Below, piece after piece: positions 34,841 to 43,447 of a DNA stretch of 64,000 nucleotides; positions within the stretch are counted from its first letter, which is position 1, and each line of letters opens with the position of its first letter. Made by a program: the position numbers and the translations under genes. The DNA lies in assembly GCF_042879035.1 (NCBI RefSeq), contig NZ_JBIAOU010000001.1, positions 868,001 through 932,000 of the forward strand, in the 5' to 3' direction. The notes beneath the pieces are model-generated. The model worked only from the letters and a program-made list of their open reading frames with translations. It searched no databases and was not told the origin of the DNA. The stretch comes from Rhodococcus_G sp042879035 (GTDB lineage Bacteria > Actinomycetota > Actinomycetes > Mycobacteriales > Mycobacteriaceae).

Positions 34841-37168
34841 CTACGACTTGTCGAGGTAGTCCAGGCGCTCGGTGTCGAGTCCCGCGGACACCATCGAGGC
34901 GAGTCCCGGATGCTCGGACAGATCGGGGTCCTGCGTGACGATCCGCTGGGCGAGCTCGCGCGCCGTCTCGATGACCTCCTCGTGATCGAGCAGCGACAGC
35001 AGACGCAACCGGGTCGTCGTGCCGGACTGGGCGACACCGAGGACGTCGCCCTCGCGGCGCTGCGCGAGGTCGAGTTGGGCCAGTTCGAAGCCGTCGTTGG
35101 TCGCGGCCACCGCGCTCAACCGTCGGAAGGCCGGCGATTCGGGCCGGGAACCGGTGATCAGGATGCACAGCCCCTGGTGGGCACCGCGGCCGACGCGACC
35201 ACGCAGCTGATGCAGCTGACTCACCCCGAAGCGGTCGGCGTCGACGATCACCATCACCGTCGCGTTGGGGACGTCGACACCGACCTCGACGACGGTGGTG
35301 CAGACCAGGACGTCGATGTCACCCGCGTTGAAGTCGCGCATCACCGCGTCCTTCTCGTCGGACGGCAGCCGGCCGTGCAGCAACCCGACCCGGACGGACG
35401 CGAGCGGGCCGCGGCGCAGCTCGTCGAACACCGCGAGCGCGGCCGCGGTCTGCGGGGCGTCACCTCCCTTCGGCGGTTTCGCGCTCCTGGCCTTCGCGCG
35501 GGGCGCCGGCGTCGCGGGAGCCTGCCCCGAGAAGAAGTCGTCGAGGTCGAGGTCGGGCCCCTCGGCGTCCTCGTCGCCCTCACCGATGCGCGAACACACG
35601 ACGTACGCCTGCCTGCCCGCGCCGACCTCCTCGACGATCCGGGCCCACGCCCGGTCCACCCAGGCCGGTTTGTCCGGCGCGGACACCACGTTGCTCACGA
35701 TCGGCGACCGGCCCCGCGGCAGCTCACGCAGCGTGGACGTCTCGAGATCGCCGAGCACCGTCATCGCGATGGTGCGCGGGATCGGGGTCGCGGTCATCAC
35801 CAGCACGTGCGGGCTCCGGCCCTCCCGGCCCCGGCCGCGCAACGCGTCCCGCTGCTCGACACCGAAACGGTGCTGCTCGTCGACGACGACCATGCCCAGG
35901 TCGAAGAATCCGACGCCCTCCTGGATGAGCGCGTGGGTGCCGATCACGATGCCCGCGTCGCCGACCTGCGCCTCGTTGAGTGCGGCTCGCTTCGCGGCGA
36001 CCGACAGCGAGCCGGTCACCAGGGCGACCCGGGTGGCGTGTTCGGCGGCGCCGAGCTCGCCGGCGCGGGCCAGGTCGCCGAGCATCTGCCGGATCGAGCG
36101 CGCGTGCTGTGCGGCCAGCACCTCGGTGGGCGCGAGCAGTGCGCACTGGCGCCCGGCGTCGATCACCTGGAGCATCGCGCGCAACGCGACGATCGTCTTG
36201 CCCGAGCCCACCTCGCCCTGCAGCAGCCGGTTCATCGGATGCGGTCGGGACAGGTCCGTCGCGATCTCCTCGGCGACAGCGAGCTGACCGTCGGTCAGGG
36301 CGAAGGGCAGCTGGGCGTCGAACGTCGTCGCCAGCCCGTCCGGTCGCGGCGGGCACGCGGGCGCGAGCCGCTCGTCGACGGTGTGCCTGCGCTGCGCCAG
36401 CACCAGTTGGAGGGCGACGGCCTCGTCGAACCGCAGCCGCTCACGCGCCCGGTCGACATCCCCCTTCGTCTCCGGCCGATGCACCAGCCGCAGCGCCTCG
36501 TCGAGGGTGATCAGGCCCAGTTCGTTCCGCGTCGCCTCGGGTAGCGGATCGGGCACGACGTCGAGTTGGTCGAGCACCTGCCGCACGCACTTGGCGATCG
36601 TCCACGTCTCGACGTCCCGCGTCGACGGGTACATCGGGATCAGTTCCCGGTCGAAGATCTCCATGTCCACCGCGGCGTCGGCGCCCTGCGCGCTGCGGGC
36701 CATGCCCGCCAGCTCCCCCGAACCGCGGACCCGACCGCCCACGACCGGGTCACCGCCACCGGACGGGAGCAGCAGGTAGCTCGGGTGCGTCAGCTGCAGC
36801 TGTTCACGGAAGTACTTCGCGGTGCCCGAGAACATCGCCCGCACACCGGGTTTGATCACATGGGCCACCTTCTGCGGATTGAAGAAGGTGGCCTCGACCC
36901 GCTGGCTGTCCGAGGAGAGCACGGTGCGCAGCATCTTGCCGGTGCGGTTCTTGAAGGGGACGACGTCCGCCTTGACGACCGTCGCCACCATCGTGATGTG
37001 GGCGCCCTCCGGAGGCTTGCTCTCTCCGAGTTCGGCGCCCTGGGTGGCGTACCGGTGCGGATAGTGGCGCAGCAGGCCCTCGACCGTCGTGATGTCGAAG
37101 TCGGTGGCCAGGGGCTCGGCGACCTTGGCGCCGAGAAGGTGGTCGAGGCGGTCGCTCAGTGTTGCCAT
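34841..37168 (-). CDS. recG: ATP-dependent DNA helicase RecG
   Basis: 775-aa branched-DNA helicase that regresses stalled forks and processes recombination intermediates. N-terminal wedge/OB domain (about 60-170), Walker A GEVGSGKT, DEQH box (VVVDEQHRFGVEQR), helicase motifs TATPIPRT and QLHQLRGRVGRG. A proline/alanine/lysine-rich insertion near residue 560-580 lies in the second RecA domain. Start ATG 37168 (MATLSDRLDHLLGAK) fits the family. Confidence 0.96.
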   Translation of the reverse strand: MATLSDRLDHLLGAKVAEPLATDFDITTVEGLLRHYPHRYATQGAELGESKPPEGAHITMVATVVKADVVPFKNRTGKMLRTVLSSDSQRVEATFFNPQKVAHVIKPGVRAMFSGTAKYFREQLQLTHPSYLLLPSGGGDPVVGGRVRGSGELAGMARSAQGADAAVDMEIFDRELIPMYPSTRDVETWTIAKCVRQVLDQLDVVPDPLPEATRNELGLITLDEALRLVHRPETKGDVDRARERLRFDEAVALQLVLAQRRHTVDERLAPACPPRPDGLATTFDAQLPFALTDGQLAVAEEIATDLSRPHPMNRLLQGEVGSGKTIVALRAMLQVIDAGRQCALLAPTEVLAAQHARSIRQMLGDLARAGELGAAEHATRVALVTGSLSVAAKRAALNEAQVGDAGIVIGTHALIQEGVGFFDLGMVVVDEQHRFGVEQRDALRGRGREGRSPHVLVMTATPIPRTIAMTVLGDLETSTLRELPRGRSPIVSNVVSAPDKPAWVDRAWARIVEEVGAGRQAYVVCSRIGEGDEDAEGPDLDLDDFFSGQAPATPAPRAKARSAKPPKGGDAPQTAAALAVFDELRRGPLASVRVGLLHGRLPSDEKDAVMRDFNAGDIDVLVCTTVVEVGVDVPNATVMVIVDADRFGVSQLHQLRGRVGRGAHQGLCILITGSRPESPAFRRLSAVAATNDGFELAQLDLAQRREGDVLGVAQSGTTTRLRLLSLLDHEEVIETARELAQRIVTQDPDLSEHPGLASMVSAGLDTERLDYLDKS

Positions 37169-37184
37169 CGATGCATCTCTCGTT

Positions 37185-38819
37185 TCACTCGACGCCGACC
37201 TGCAGCAGGTCACCGTCCTGTCCGCCGGGATAGACGAGCACCTCGACACCCGGATGGTTGCGTGCGACGTGGTCGGTCAGCGCGTTCGCGAGACCGCCCG
37301 GCGCGGCCGCACCGAGCAGCAGCGTCACCAGTTCGCCACCGACGCCGAGGACCTGGTCGAGGAGCCGGCGACCCGCCTCCTCGGCGTCGGCCGCGATGAC
37401 CACCACCTCGTGGCCGATCAGCCCGAGCCCGTCGCCGGCCTCGCAGGTGCCCATCAGCGTCAGCGACCGCTGCGCCGCCACCCGCACGGACCCCCAGCGG
37501 GTGGACGCGGCGGCCTCCGACATCGCGAACCCGTCGTCGACGGCGGCCAGGCTGTCGTCGTGGACGGCGAGCGCCGCCAGCCCCTGCACCATCGACGACG
37601 TCGGGAGCAGCAGCACGGACCGGTGGTCGTCGCGGGCGGCGACACCGACCGTGACCAGTTCCTGGGCGGGCAGGACCCCGTTCGGGAGCACCAGCACCTC
37701 CGTACCGCCCAGCTCCCGGATCGCCGCCAGCAGTCGTTCCGGTGTCACCGGTTCGTCGGCGCGCAGCACCTCGGCGCCCTCCGCGGCGAACAGTTCGGCG
37801 GCGCCGTCTCCGGTGACCACCGCGAGAATGCACCGGCGGCCCGGCACCGGCACCGAGGTGCCGGGACGTGCGGGCGTCGCGTCCAGCGCGAAGCAGGAGA
37901 TCCGGATCCGGTGCACGGCCCCGGCGGAGAGACCGGCCTCGACGGCGGCCCCGGCGTCGGCGCAGTGGACGTGCACCGACCAGCTGTCGGCGCCGTCGCC
38001 GACGATGATCACCGAGTCGCCGAGCACGCCGAGACGGTGGCGCAGCTCCCCGACACGGTGCTCGTCGGAGTCGGACAGCAGGTACATCACCTCGTAGTCC
38101 CGGCTGCTCGAGACGTCCGCGCACCGGGCCGGCAGCGGCGCCGGCGGCGGTACCTCCGTCGGCCCCGCGACGAGCGAGAGGTCCGAGCGGTCGGGGGTGA
38201 CGCCCGTGACCACACCGACCAGGGAGTCCAGGATCACGACGAGACCGAGTCCGCCCGCGTCGACCACCCCGGCGCGGCTGAGCTCCGCCAACTGCGCCGG
38301 CGTGTGCGCGAGAGCCTCGACCGCCCCGTCCGAGGCGGCGGAGACGACCCCGGCGAGGTCCGTTCCGTCCGGGCACGCGTCGGCGGCCGCCGCGGCGTGC
38401 CTCAGAACGGTGACGATGGTGCCCTCCACCGGGATGCTGATCGCGTCGGTGGCCAGGACCGCCGCCTCGTTCAACGCACTGCACACGGTGCGGGCGTCGA
38501 GCCGACCCGACCGGGCGACCTCGGCGATGCCCCGCAGGACCTGCGACAGGATCACACCGGAGTTTCCCCGCGCGCCCGACACGGCGCCGCGGGCCAGCGC
38601 GGTCGCGACCTCGCCGGCGGAGGCGCCGTCGTCGACCGCGTAGGCACCCTCGGCGGCAGCGCGCATGGTGTGGAGGAGGTTCGTGCCGGTGTCGGAGTCG
38701 GGCACGGGGAACACGTTGAGCTTGTTGATGTCGTCGCAGCGGCTCGCCAGTCCGTCGACGCAGACCCTCGCCCAGCGGCGTAGCGCCGCCCCGTCCACCT
38801 CTTGCAGGGCCTCGAGCAC
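37185..38819 (-). CDS. DAK2-domain (YloV/FakA-like) protein
   Basis: 544-aa protein with an N-terminal DAK2 nucleotide-binding domain (NKLNVFPVPDSDTGTNLLHT, GARGNSGVILSQVLRG, PVEGTIVTV, VVDAGGLGLVVI) and a C-terminal DegV-like/DUF1949-type region (VLVLPNGVLPAQE, LPTSSMVQGLAAL). Firmicute homologues (FakA) phosphorylate fatty acids bound to DegV-like FakB partners; no FakB is visible here. Mycobacteria seem to carry this gene split (Rv2974c/Rv2975c); here it is intact. GTG 38819 with GGAGG eleven bases upstream is chosen; longer readings to 38933 are possible. Overlaps no neighbour; recG follows after 16 bases. Confidence 0.82.
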   Translation of the reverse strand: MLEALQEVDGAALRRWARVCVDGLASRCDDINKLNVFPVPDSDTGTNLLHTMRAAAEGAYAVDDGASAGEVATALARGAVSGARGNSGVILSQVLRGIAEVARSGRLDARTVCSALNEAAVLATDAISIPVEGTIVTVLRHAAAAADACPDGTDLAGVVSAASDGAVEALAHTPAQLAELSRAGVVDAGGLGLVVILDSLVGVVTGVTPDRSDLSLVAGPTEVPPPAPLPARCADVSSSRDYEVMYLLSDSDEHRVGELRHRLGVLGDSVIIVGDGADSWSVHVHCADAGAAVEAGLSAGAVHRIRISCFALDATPARPGTSVPVPGRRCILAVVTGDGAAELFAAEGAEVLRADEPVTPERLLAAIRELGGTEVLVLPNGVLPAQELVTVGVAARDDHRSVLLLPTSSMVQGLAALAVHDDSLAAVDDGFAMSEAAASTRWGSVRVAAQRSLTLMGTCEAGDGLGLIGHEVVVIAADAEEAGRRLLDQVLGVGGELVTLLLGAAAPGGLANALTDHVARNHPGVEVLVYPGGQDGDLLQVGVE

Positions 38820-38984
38820 CTCGGTTCCGGCCTCCGTCCCTCGGTCGACGAATCTGGGTTCACGCGTGGAATCCGGATGATCACGCGCGACGGGTTTCGC
38901 CGATCCGCAGGTACGATCGGCTCGCTGAAACACTAGCGGGAGGGCACGACAGCCCGCTCACCTCGACGGCCTCGAGGTGCCGGT

Positions 38985-39014
38985 TTGGTCAAACGCATCC
39001 GTTCCGGCTAATCT
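38985..39014 (+). promoter_or_regulatory. Predicted rpmB promoter
   Basis: TTGGTC (38985-38990) and TAATCT (39009-39014) are 18 bases apart, 85 bases upstream of rpmB. A small hairpin CACCTCGA/TCGAGGTG (38959-38979) precedes it. The rest of the 280-base divergent region 38820-39099 shows nothing else I can support. Confidence 0.5.
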
Positions 39015-39099
39015 TGCAGGGTTGCCTCGCAAGGGTCGCTCCGGTGTCCCATGCCTGCAACTGAATTTCATCCGTCATCACATCAAGGAGTTCGCGACT

Positions 39100-39291
39100 A
39101 TGGCTGCCGTCTGCGACGTCTGCGCCAAGGGACCCGGCTTCGGTAAGTCGGTCTCGCACTCGCACCGGCGTACCAACCGTCGCTGGAACCCGAACATTCA
39201 GACTGTCCGGGCCCAGGTTGGATCCGGTACCCGTCAGAAGCTCAACGTGTGCACCTCCTGCCTCAAGGCGGGCAAGGTCGTCCGCGCCTGA
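39100..39291 (+). CDS. rpmB: 50S ribosomal protein L28 (zinc-binding form)
   Basis: 63-aa L28 with CDVC (residues 5-8) and CTSC (residues 52-55), the cysteine-containing zinc form. GFGKSVSHSHRRTNRRWNPN is the family core. ATG 39100 has AAGGAG nine bases upstream. Single gene with its own promoter and a strong terminator. Confidence 0.96.
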   Translation: MAAVCDVCAKGPGFGKSVSHSHRRTNRRWNPNIQTVRAQVGSGTRQKLNVCTSCLKAGKVVRA

Positions 39292-39304
39292 TCTTCACCA
39301 GCAT

Positions 39305-39350
39305 CGACGATGCCCCCGGCACCTCACGGCGCCGGGGGCATCGTCGTTTT
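39305..39350 (+). terminator. rpmB terminator
   Basis: Perfect 16-bp stem (39305-39320 with 39331-39346; core GATGCCCCCGGC), ten-base loop, followed by TTTT. Intrinsic terminator 13 bases after the rpmB stop. Confidence 0.9.
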
Positions 39351-39372
39351 CCGGCACCGATATGGTGCATCG

Positions 39373-40170
39373 GTGACTTCACTCGACGGCCTCGCCCACG
39401 TCCGCCTCGACGGCGGCGTCCTCCGTATCGCCATTGCCACCGCCGACAACGGCACCGCACTCGACTTCACCTGTGTCGGCCAGGGCATCACCGCGCTTCG
39501 TGCGCTCGCCGCAGGCGAGATCAGCGCGGGCGCCGTGCTTCTGGTCGGTGACGGCGCCAACTTCTGCGCCGGCGGCAACGTCCGCGACTTCGCGGGTGCG
39601 GACGACCGACCGGCGTACCTCCTCGGCGTCGCGCACGAGCTGCACGACTTCGTTCGTCTGCTCACCGCCGCCACCGTCCCCGTCGTCGCCGCGGTGCAGG
39701 GCTGGGCCGCCGGTGCCGGGATGAGCCTGGTGTGCGCGGTCGACATCGCGATCGGCGGCACCTCGACCAAGCTCCGGCCCGCTTATCCCGGAATCGGGTT
39801 GACGCCGGACGGCGGCATGTCCTGGAACCTGTCGCGCATCGTCGGCACCCGCAAGGCACGCGAGATCGTCCTGACCGACGCGATCGTCGACGCCGAGGAG
39901 GCCGTCCGCCTCGGCGTGCTCAGCCGTCTCGTGGCCGACGACGAGGTCAAGGCCGAGGCGCTGCGGGTCGCGCAGGGTCTCGCCGCCGGACCGACCAGCT
40001 CCTACGCCGGGATCAAGGCGCTGTTCGCCCGCTCGGAGGAGTCGACCCTGTCGGATCAGCTCGACGCGGAAGCCGAGGCGATCTCCGCCGCCGCGGGCAG
40101 CCCGGCCGGGCGCGAGGGAGTCGACGCGTTCGTCGCGAAGCGCAAGCCGGACTTCGCCACTCACCGCTGA
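39373..40170 (+). CDS. Enoyl-CoA hydratase/isomerase family protein
   Basis: 265-aa crotonase-fold protein. Oxyanion-hole segments are LLVGDGANFCAGGNVRDFA and VQGWAAGAGMSLVCAVDIAI; GIGLTPDGGMSWNLSRIVG follows. The glutamates of true hydratases are not clearly present at both positions, so an isomerase or other crotonase reaction is equally possible. GTG 39373 lies six bases after TATGGT (39361-39366), consistent with a leaderless transcript. Monocistronic, between the rpmB terminator and ung. Confidence 0.85.
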   Translation: MTSLDGLAHVRLDGGVLRIAIATADNGTALDFTCVGQGITALRALAAGEISAGAVLLVGDGANFCAGGNVRDFAGADDRPAYLLGVAHELHDFVRLLTAATVPVVAAVQGWAAGAGMSLVCAVDIAIGGTSTKLRPAYPGIGLTPDGGMSWNLSRIVGTRKAREIVLTDAIVDAEEAVRLGVLSRLVADDEVKAEALRVAQGLAAGPTSSYAGIKALFARSEESTLSDQLDAEAEAISAAAGSPAGREGVDAFVAKRKPDFATHR

Positions 40171-40195
40171 GTGCGGTCCCCCACTGCCGGGCGGA

Positions 40196-40891
40196 TCAGA
40201 CCAGACGCCAGTCGACCGGCTTCTCGCCGCGTTCCTCGAGAAGCCGGTTGACGCGGCTGAACGGCCGGGAACCGAAGAAGCCGCGCGACGCCGACAGCGG
40301 TGACGGGTGTGCGGACTCGACGTACGGAGTGTCACCGAGCATCGGCTTCAGCGTCGCCGCGTCGCGGCCCCACAGGATCGCGACGAGCGGACGCGGGGTA
40401 CCGCTCGGGTCGGTCCTCGCGACGAGCGCGTGGATGGCCTGCTCGGTGACCTGCTCCCAGCCCTTGCGCCGGTGGGACGCCGCCTGACCGGGCTGCACGG
40501 TGAGAACCCGGTTGAGCAGCAGCACACCCTGCTGGGCCCACGGCGTGAGGTCACCGTTCGAGGGAGTCGGCAGACCGAGGTCGGTGCCCAGTTCGGTGAA
40601 GATGTTCGTCAGGCTCCGCGGCACCGGGCGGACGTCGGGGGCGACGGAGAAGCTCAGCCCCACCGCGTGTCCGGGTGTCGGGTAGGGGTCCTGCCCGACG
40701 ATCAGCACGCGGACGTCGTCGAAAGGCTGGGTGAACGCCCGCAGCACGTTGTCCCCGGCGGGCAGGTACCCGCGGCCGGCCGCGACCTCGCCGCGCAGGA
40801 ACTCCCCCATCTCGGCGATCCGTCCGGCGACCGGGTCGAGGGCCTGTGCCCAGCCGGGGTCGAGCAGTTCGCTGAGCGGCCGGGGCCCCAT
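40196..40891 (-). CDS. ung: Uracil-DNA glycosylase (family 1)
   Basis: 231-aa repair enzyme removing uracil from DNA. Water-activating loop GQDPYP with Asp68 and the minor-groove loop HPSPLS with His195 are intact. Its ATG shares one base with the stop of the upstream gamma-CA-like gene (TGATG), so the two are coupled. Confidence 0.97.
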   Translation of the reverse strand: MGPRPLSELLDPGWAQALDPVAGRIAEMGEFLRGEVAAGRGYLPAGDNVLRAFTQPFDDVRVLIVGQDPYPTPGHAVGLSFSVAPDVRPVPRSLTNIFTELGTDLGLPTPSNGDLTPWAQQGVLLLNRVLTVQPGQAASHRRKGWEQVTEQAIHALVARTDPSGTPRPLVAILWGRDAATLKPMLGDTPYVESAHPSPLSASRGFFGSRPFSRVNRLLEERGEKPVDWRLV

Positions 40892-41412
40892 CAGTCGACC
40901 TTCCGGAGGGCCTTGCGGTAGTACGCGGCGTTCGCGGCGTACATCTTGGTGTTGCCGTCCATGTGGCCGACGGGGACCTCGTGGCCCTCACGGAGTCTGG
41001 CGGGCACACCCAGCGCCATCCGACGGGGCGGCACCGTGAAGCCGAAGGGAATCACGGCCCCGGCGCCGACGATCGCGCCTGCGCCGACGGTCGAACGGTT
41101 GAGGACCACGGATCCCGATGCGATCAGGCATTCGTCGCCGATGGTCGCGCCCTCGATGTGGGCACTGTGCCCGACGACGCACCGCGCTCCGATGACGGTC
41201 GAGTCGGTCGCGGTGCAGTGGATGACGGAGCCGTCCTGGATGTTGGTCAGCTCACCGACGGTGATGGTTCCGTAGTCTGCGCGCAGTACCGCCTGCGGCC
41301 ACACCGAGGCACCCGCGGCGAGTGTGACCGCGCCGATCACCACCGCGTCCGGGTGAACGTATGCGTCGGGATGGATGTCGGGTACACGGTCTCCGAGGGC
41401 ATAGATCGACAT
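40891..41412 (-). CDS. Gamma-carbonic-anhydrase-like hexapeptide-repeat protein
   Basis: 173-aa left-handed beta-helix protein of the gamma-CA/PaaY/CaiE group. Hexapeptide strands run about 25-125 and a C-terminal helix (145-170) closes it. His65 (VIHC) and His82 (VGHSAH) match two zinc ligands, but the third canonical position, five residues after His82, is Glu87, with His85 displaced. Carbonic anhydrase activity is therefore doubtful. Start ATG 41412; coupled to ung. Confidence 0.85.
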   Translation of the reverse strand: MSIYALGDRVPDIHPDAYVHPDAVVIGAVTLAAGASVWPQAVLRADYGTITVGELTNIQDGSVIHCTATDSTVIGARCVVGHSAHIEGATIGDECLIASGSVVLNRSTVGAGAIVGAGAVIPFGFTVPPRRMALGVPARLREGHEVPVGHMDGNTKMYAANAAYYRKALRKVD

Positions 41413-41421
41413 TGCTGCACC

Positions 41422-42357
41422 CTAACCGTCGAAGCTCTGCCAGCCTCCGGGCCCCGCCCACTCGCGGCCACCGACGAGGACGCCTGCTCCCGCACGGACG
41501 ACACCGATGCGCCGCCAGCCGTCCGGGAGGCTCGCGTCGGGAGGGAAGGTGGCGGCGAGGCCGTGATCCTCGCCACCGGTGAGCACCCAGCCGAATGCAT
41601 CGGCTCCGAGCGCCTGCGCCGCGGCGCGGAGCGGCGGGTCCGGTGCCAGCGCCGCGGGATCGAGGTCGACGCCGACACCGGACGCCGCGCACAGGTGACC
41701 GAGGTCGGCGACGAGTCCGTCGGAGACGTCGGTCATCGCCGTCGCCCCGGACCGGGATGCGTCCACGCCGCTCCGATACGGAGGACTCGGAACCCGATGC
41801 GCGTCAACGACTTCCGGAAACCCGTCGACTCCCGCGAGCAGGACGGCGAGGCCCGCCGCCGACCATCCGGCCCGTCCGGCCAGCGCCACCTGATCGCCGG
41901 GACGCGCACCGGACCGCAGTACCGCATCACGTCCCCGAAGATCTCCGAGGACCGTGATCGACAGCACCACCTGATCCGACTGGACGGTGTCGCCACCGAC
42001 CACTCCGGCCCCGAGCGCGGCGGCCGCCGTCGCGATTCCGTCGCTCAACGCGTCGGCCACCGACACCGGCGTGTCCGGTGGGCAACCGAGCGAGACGAGA
42101 AACGCCGTCGGCCAGGCCCCCATCGACACGATGTCGGCGGCGTTCTGCGCAACCGCCTTGCGTCCCACCTGGTGCGGGGTCGACCAGTCGAACCGAAAGT
42201 GTCTGCCCTCCACCAACATGTCGGACGAGACGACGACGCGGCCGTCCTCGGCACGCACGACGGCGGCGTCGTCGCCGGGCCCGAGGATCGTCGTCGCGGG
42301 TTGCTCGCGCCCGGACACGGCCCGGTCGATCACGGCGAACTCGCCGATGTCGGCCAC
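41422..42357 (-). CDS. thiL: Thiamine-monophosphate kinase
   Basis: About 311-aa AIR-synthase-fold kinase making thiamine pyrophosphate from TMP. Markers: TTILGPGDDAAVV, VVVSSDMLVEGRHFRFDW, VGRKAVAQNAADIVSMGA, TDVSDGLVADLGHL. The start is uncertain: the N-terminal homology begins near ADIGEFAVI, the only in-frame conventional start close by is GTG 42357, and it lacks a clear Shine-Dalgarno. The open frame continues well upstream without an ATG or GTG in the expected 20-residue window. Ten bases separate its end from the gamma-CA-like gene. Confidence 0.9.
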   Translation of the reverse strand: MADIGEFAVIDRAVSGREQPATTILGPGDDAAVVRAEDGRVVVSSDMLVEGRHFRFDWSTPHQVGRKAVAQNAADIVSMGAWPTAFLVSLGCPPDTPVSVADALSDGIATAAAALGAGVVGGDTVQSDQVVLSITVLGDLRGRDAVLRSGARPGDQVALAGRAGWSAAGLAVLLAGVDGFPEVVDAHRVPSPPYRSGVDASRSGATAMTDVSDGLVADLGHLCAASGVGVDLDPAALAPDPPLRAAAQALGADAFGWVLTGGEDHGLAATFPPDASLPDGWRRIGVVRAGAGVLVGGREWAGPGGWQSFDG

Positions 42358-42541
42358 CGTCCGCTCGGACTGCGGATCCCGCTCGCTGCCGGTGTTCCCA
42401 GTGTCGATGACATGCCTTTCGCCGAAAACGGTCGCGGTACCCTGGGAGGGCGGCCGGGAATCGACCCGGCCCGGCACGACAAGCCGGAGCCACCGCGACT
42501 CTACCGAGACCGCGAGGCGCTGTGCTGGGAAGGGGCCACCG

Positions 42542-42775
42542 GTGGCGCAGGCGTTCGTATTGATCCAGACCGAGGTGGGCAAGGCAACCGTCATCGCCGA
42601 CCGGATCCGGCAGCTGCCCGGGGTGGTCACCGCCGAGAACGTGGTCGGCCCGTACGACGTGATCGCCCGGATCGACGCTCTGGGCGGCGACGGCCTGGCC
42701 CCGGTCGTGAAGGACATCCAGCACGTCACCGGCATCACCCGAACCCTCACCTGCGAGGTGGCGGCGAGCTCGTGA
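42542..42775 (+). CDS. Stand-alone Lrp/AsnC ligand-binding (RAM) domain protein
   Basis: 77-aa protein consisting only of the AsnC-type effector domain (AFVLIQTEVGKATVIADRIR, GVVTAENVVGPYDVIARI), with no helix-turn-helix. Such proteins may bind amino acids and modulate full-length Lrp regulators. GTG 42542 has AAGGGG upstream. Stop overlaps the next gene start (GTGA). Confidence 0.85.
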   Translation: MAQAFVLIQTEVGKATVIADRIRQLPGVVTAENVVGPYDVIARIDALGGDGLAPVVKDIQHVTGITRTLTCEVAASS

Positions 42776-43425
42776 GCAGATCCGGCCCCGAGACATCGGC
42801 GAACGACCCCGCCAGCACCGACGACGTTCGACAGGACGTTCGACGGAACGACATTCGAGAAAACGACACAGTGACAGATCCCGACACCCGCCGCAGCCCC
42901 GCCCTGATCGCCGCCGCGGTCGCACTTCCCGTCGCCCTGATCGCGGGGGTCGTGGTCGCCGCCGTCATCGCCGGCCGCAATCCCGTCCTCGAGCCCGTCG
43001 CGCTGGGCGAGGTTCCCGCCCCTGCCGCGGGATCGCCGGAGTGCACCTCGCTGGTGGCGTCACTTCCGGAGACGATCGGCGACTTCGACCGCGCCGATCT
43101 GGTCGATCCGGCTCCCGCGGGCGCGGCGGCCTGGCAGTCCGCCGACGCACAGGAGATCGTGCTGCGGTGCGGCCTGGACCGTCCGGTGGAGTTCGACGCG
43201 GCGAGCGCCCTGCAGGTCGTCGACGGTGTGCAGTGGCTGGAGATCCCGGGCGACGAGGGCATGGACGCCAGCACGTGGTTCGCGGTCGACCGCGGGGTGT
43301 ACGTCGCGGTGACCATCCCGCACGGGCTCGGACCGACGCCGTTGCAGGACACGTCGGCGGCCGTCGCGGGCGCACTCGAGGCGAAGCCCCTCGACCCGGC
43401 GCCGGTGGCGGTCCCCGGCTCGTGA
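42772..43425 (+). CDS. DUF3515-type membrane-anchored protein
   Basis: 217-aa protein with a hydrophilic N-terminus, one transmembrane segment (about 45-68, ALIAAAVALPVALIAGVVVA) and an exported domain with two cysteines (SPECTSL, VLRCGLDRP) and a closing Ala/Pro tail, resembling DUF3515 proteins found beside ddl in mycobacteria. Function unknown. The GTG at 42772 overlaps the upstream stop; GTG 42871, giving a shorter cytoplasmic tail, is an alternative. Confidence 0.75.
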   Translation: MSRSGPETSANDPASTDDVRQDVRRNDIRENDTVTDPDTRRSPALIAAAVALPVALIAGVVVAAVIAGRNPVLEPVALGEVPAPAAGSPECTSLVASLPETIGDFDRADLVDPAPAGAAAWQSADAQEIVLRCGLDRPVEFDAASALQVVDGVQWLEIPGDEGMDASTWFAVDRGVYVAVTIPHGLGPTPLQDTSAAVAGALEAKPLDPAPVAVPGS

Positions 43426-43447
43426 GCCCGGTGGACGCAGTCCTGCG

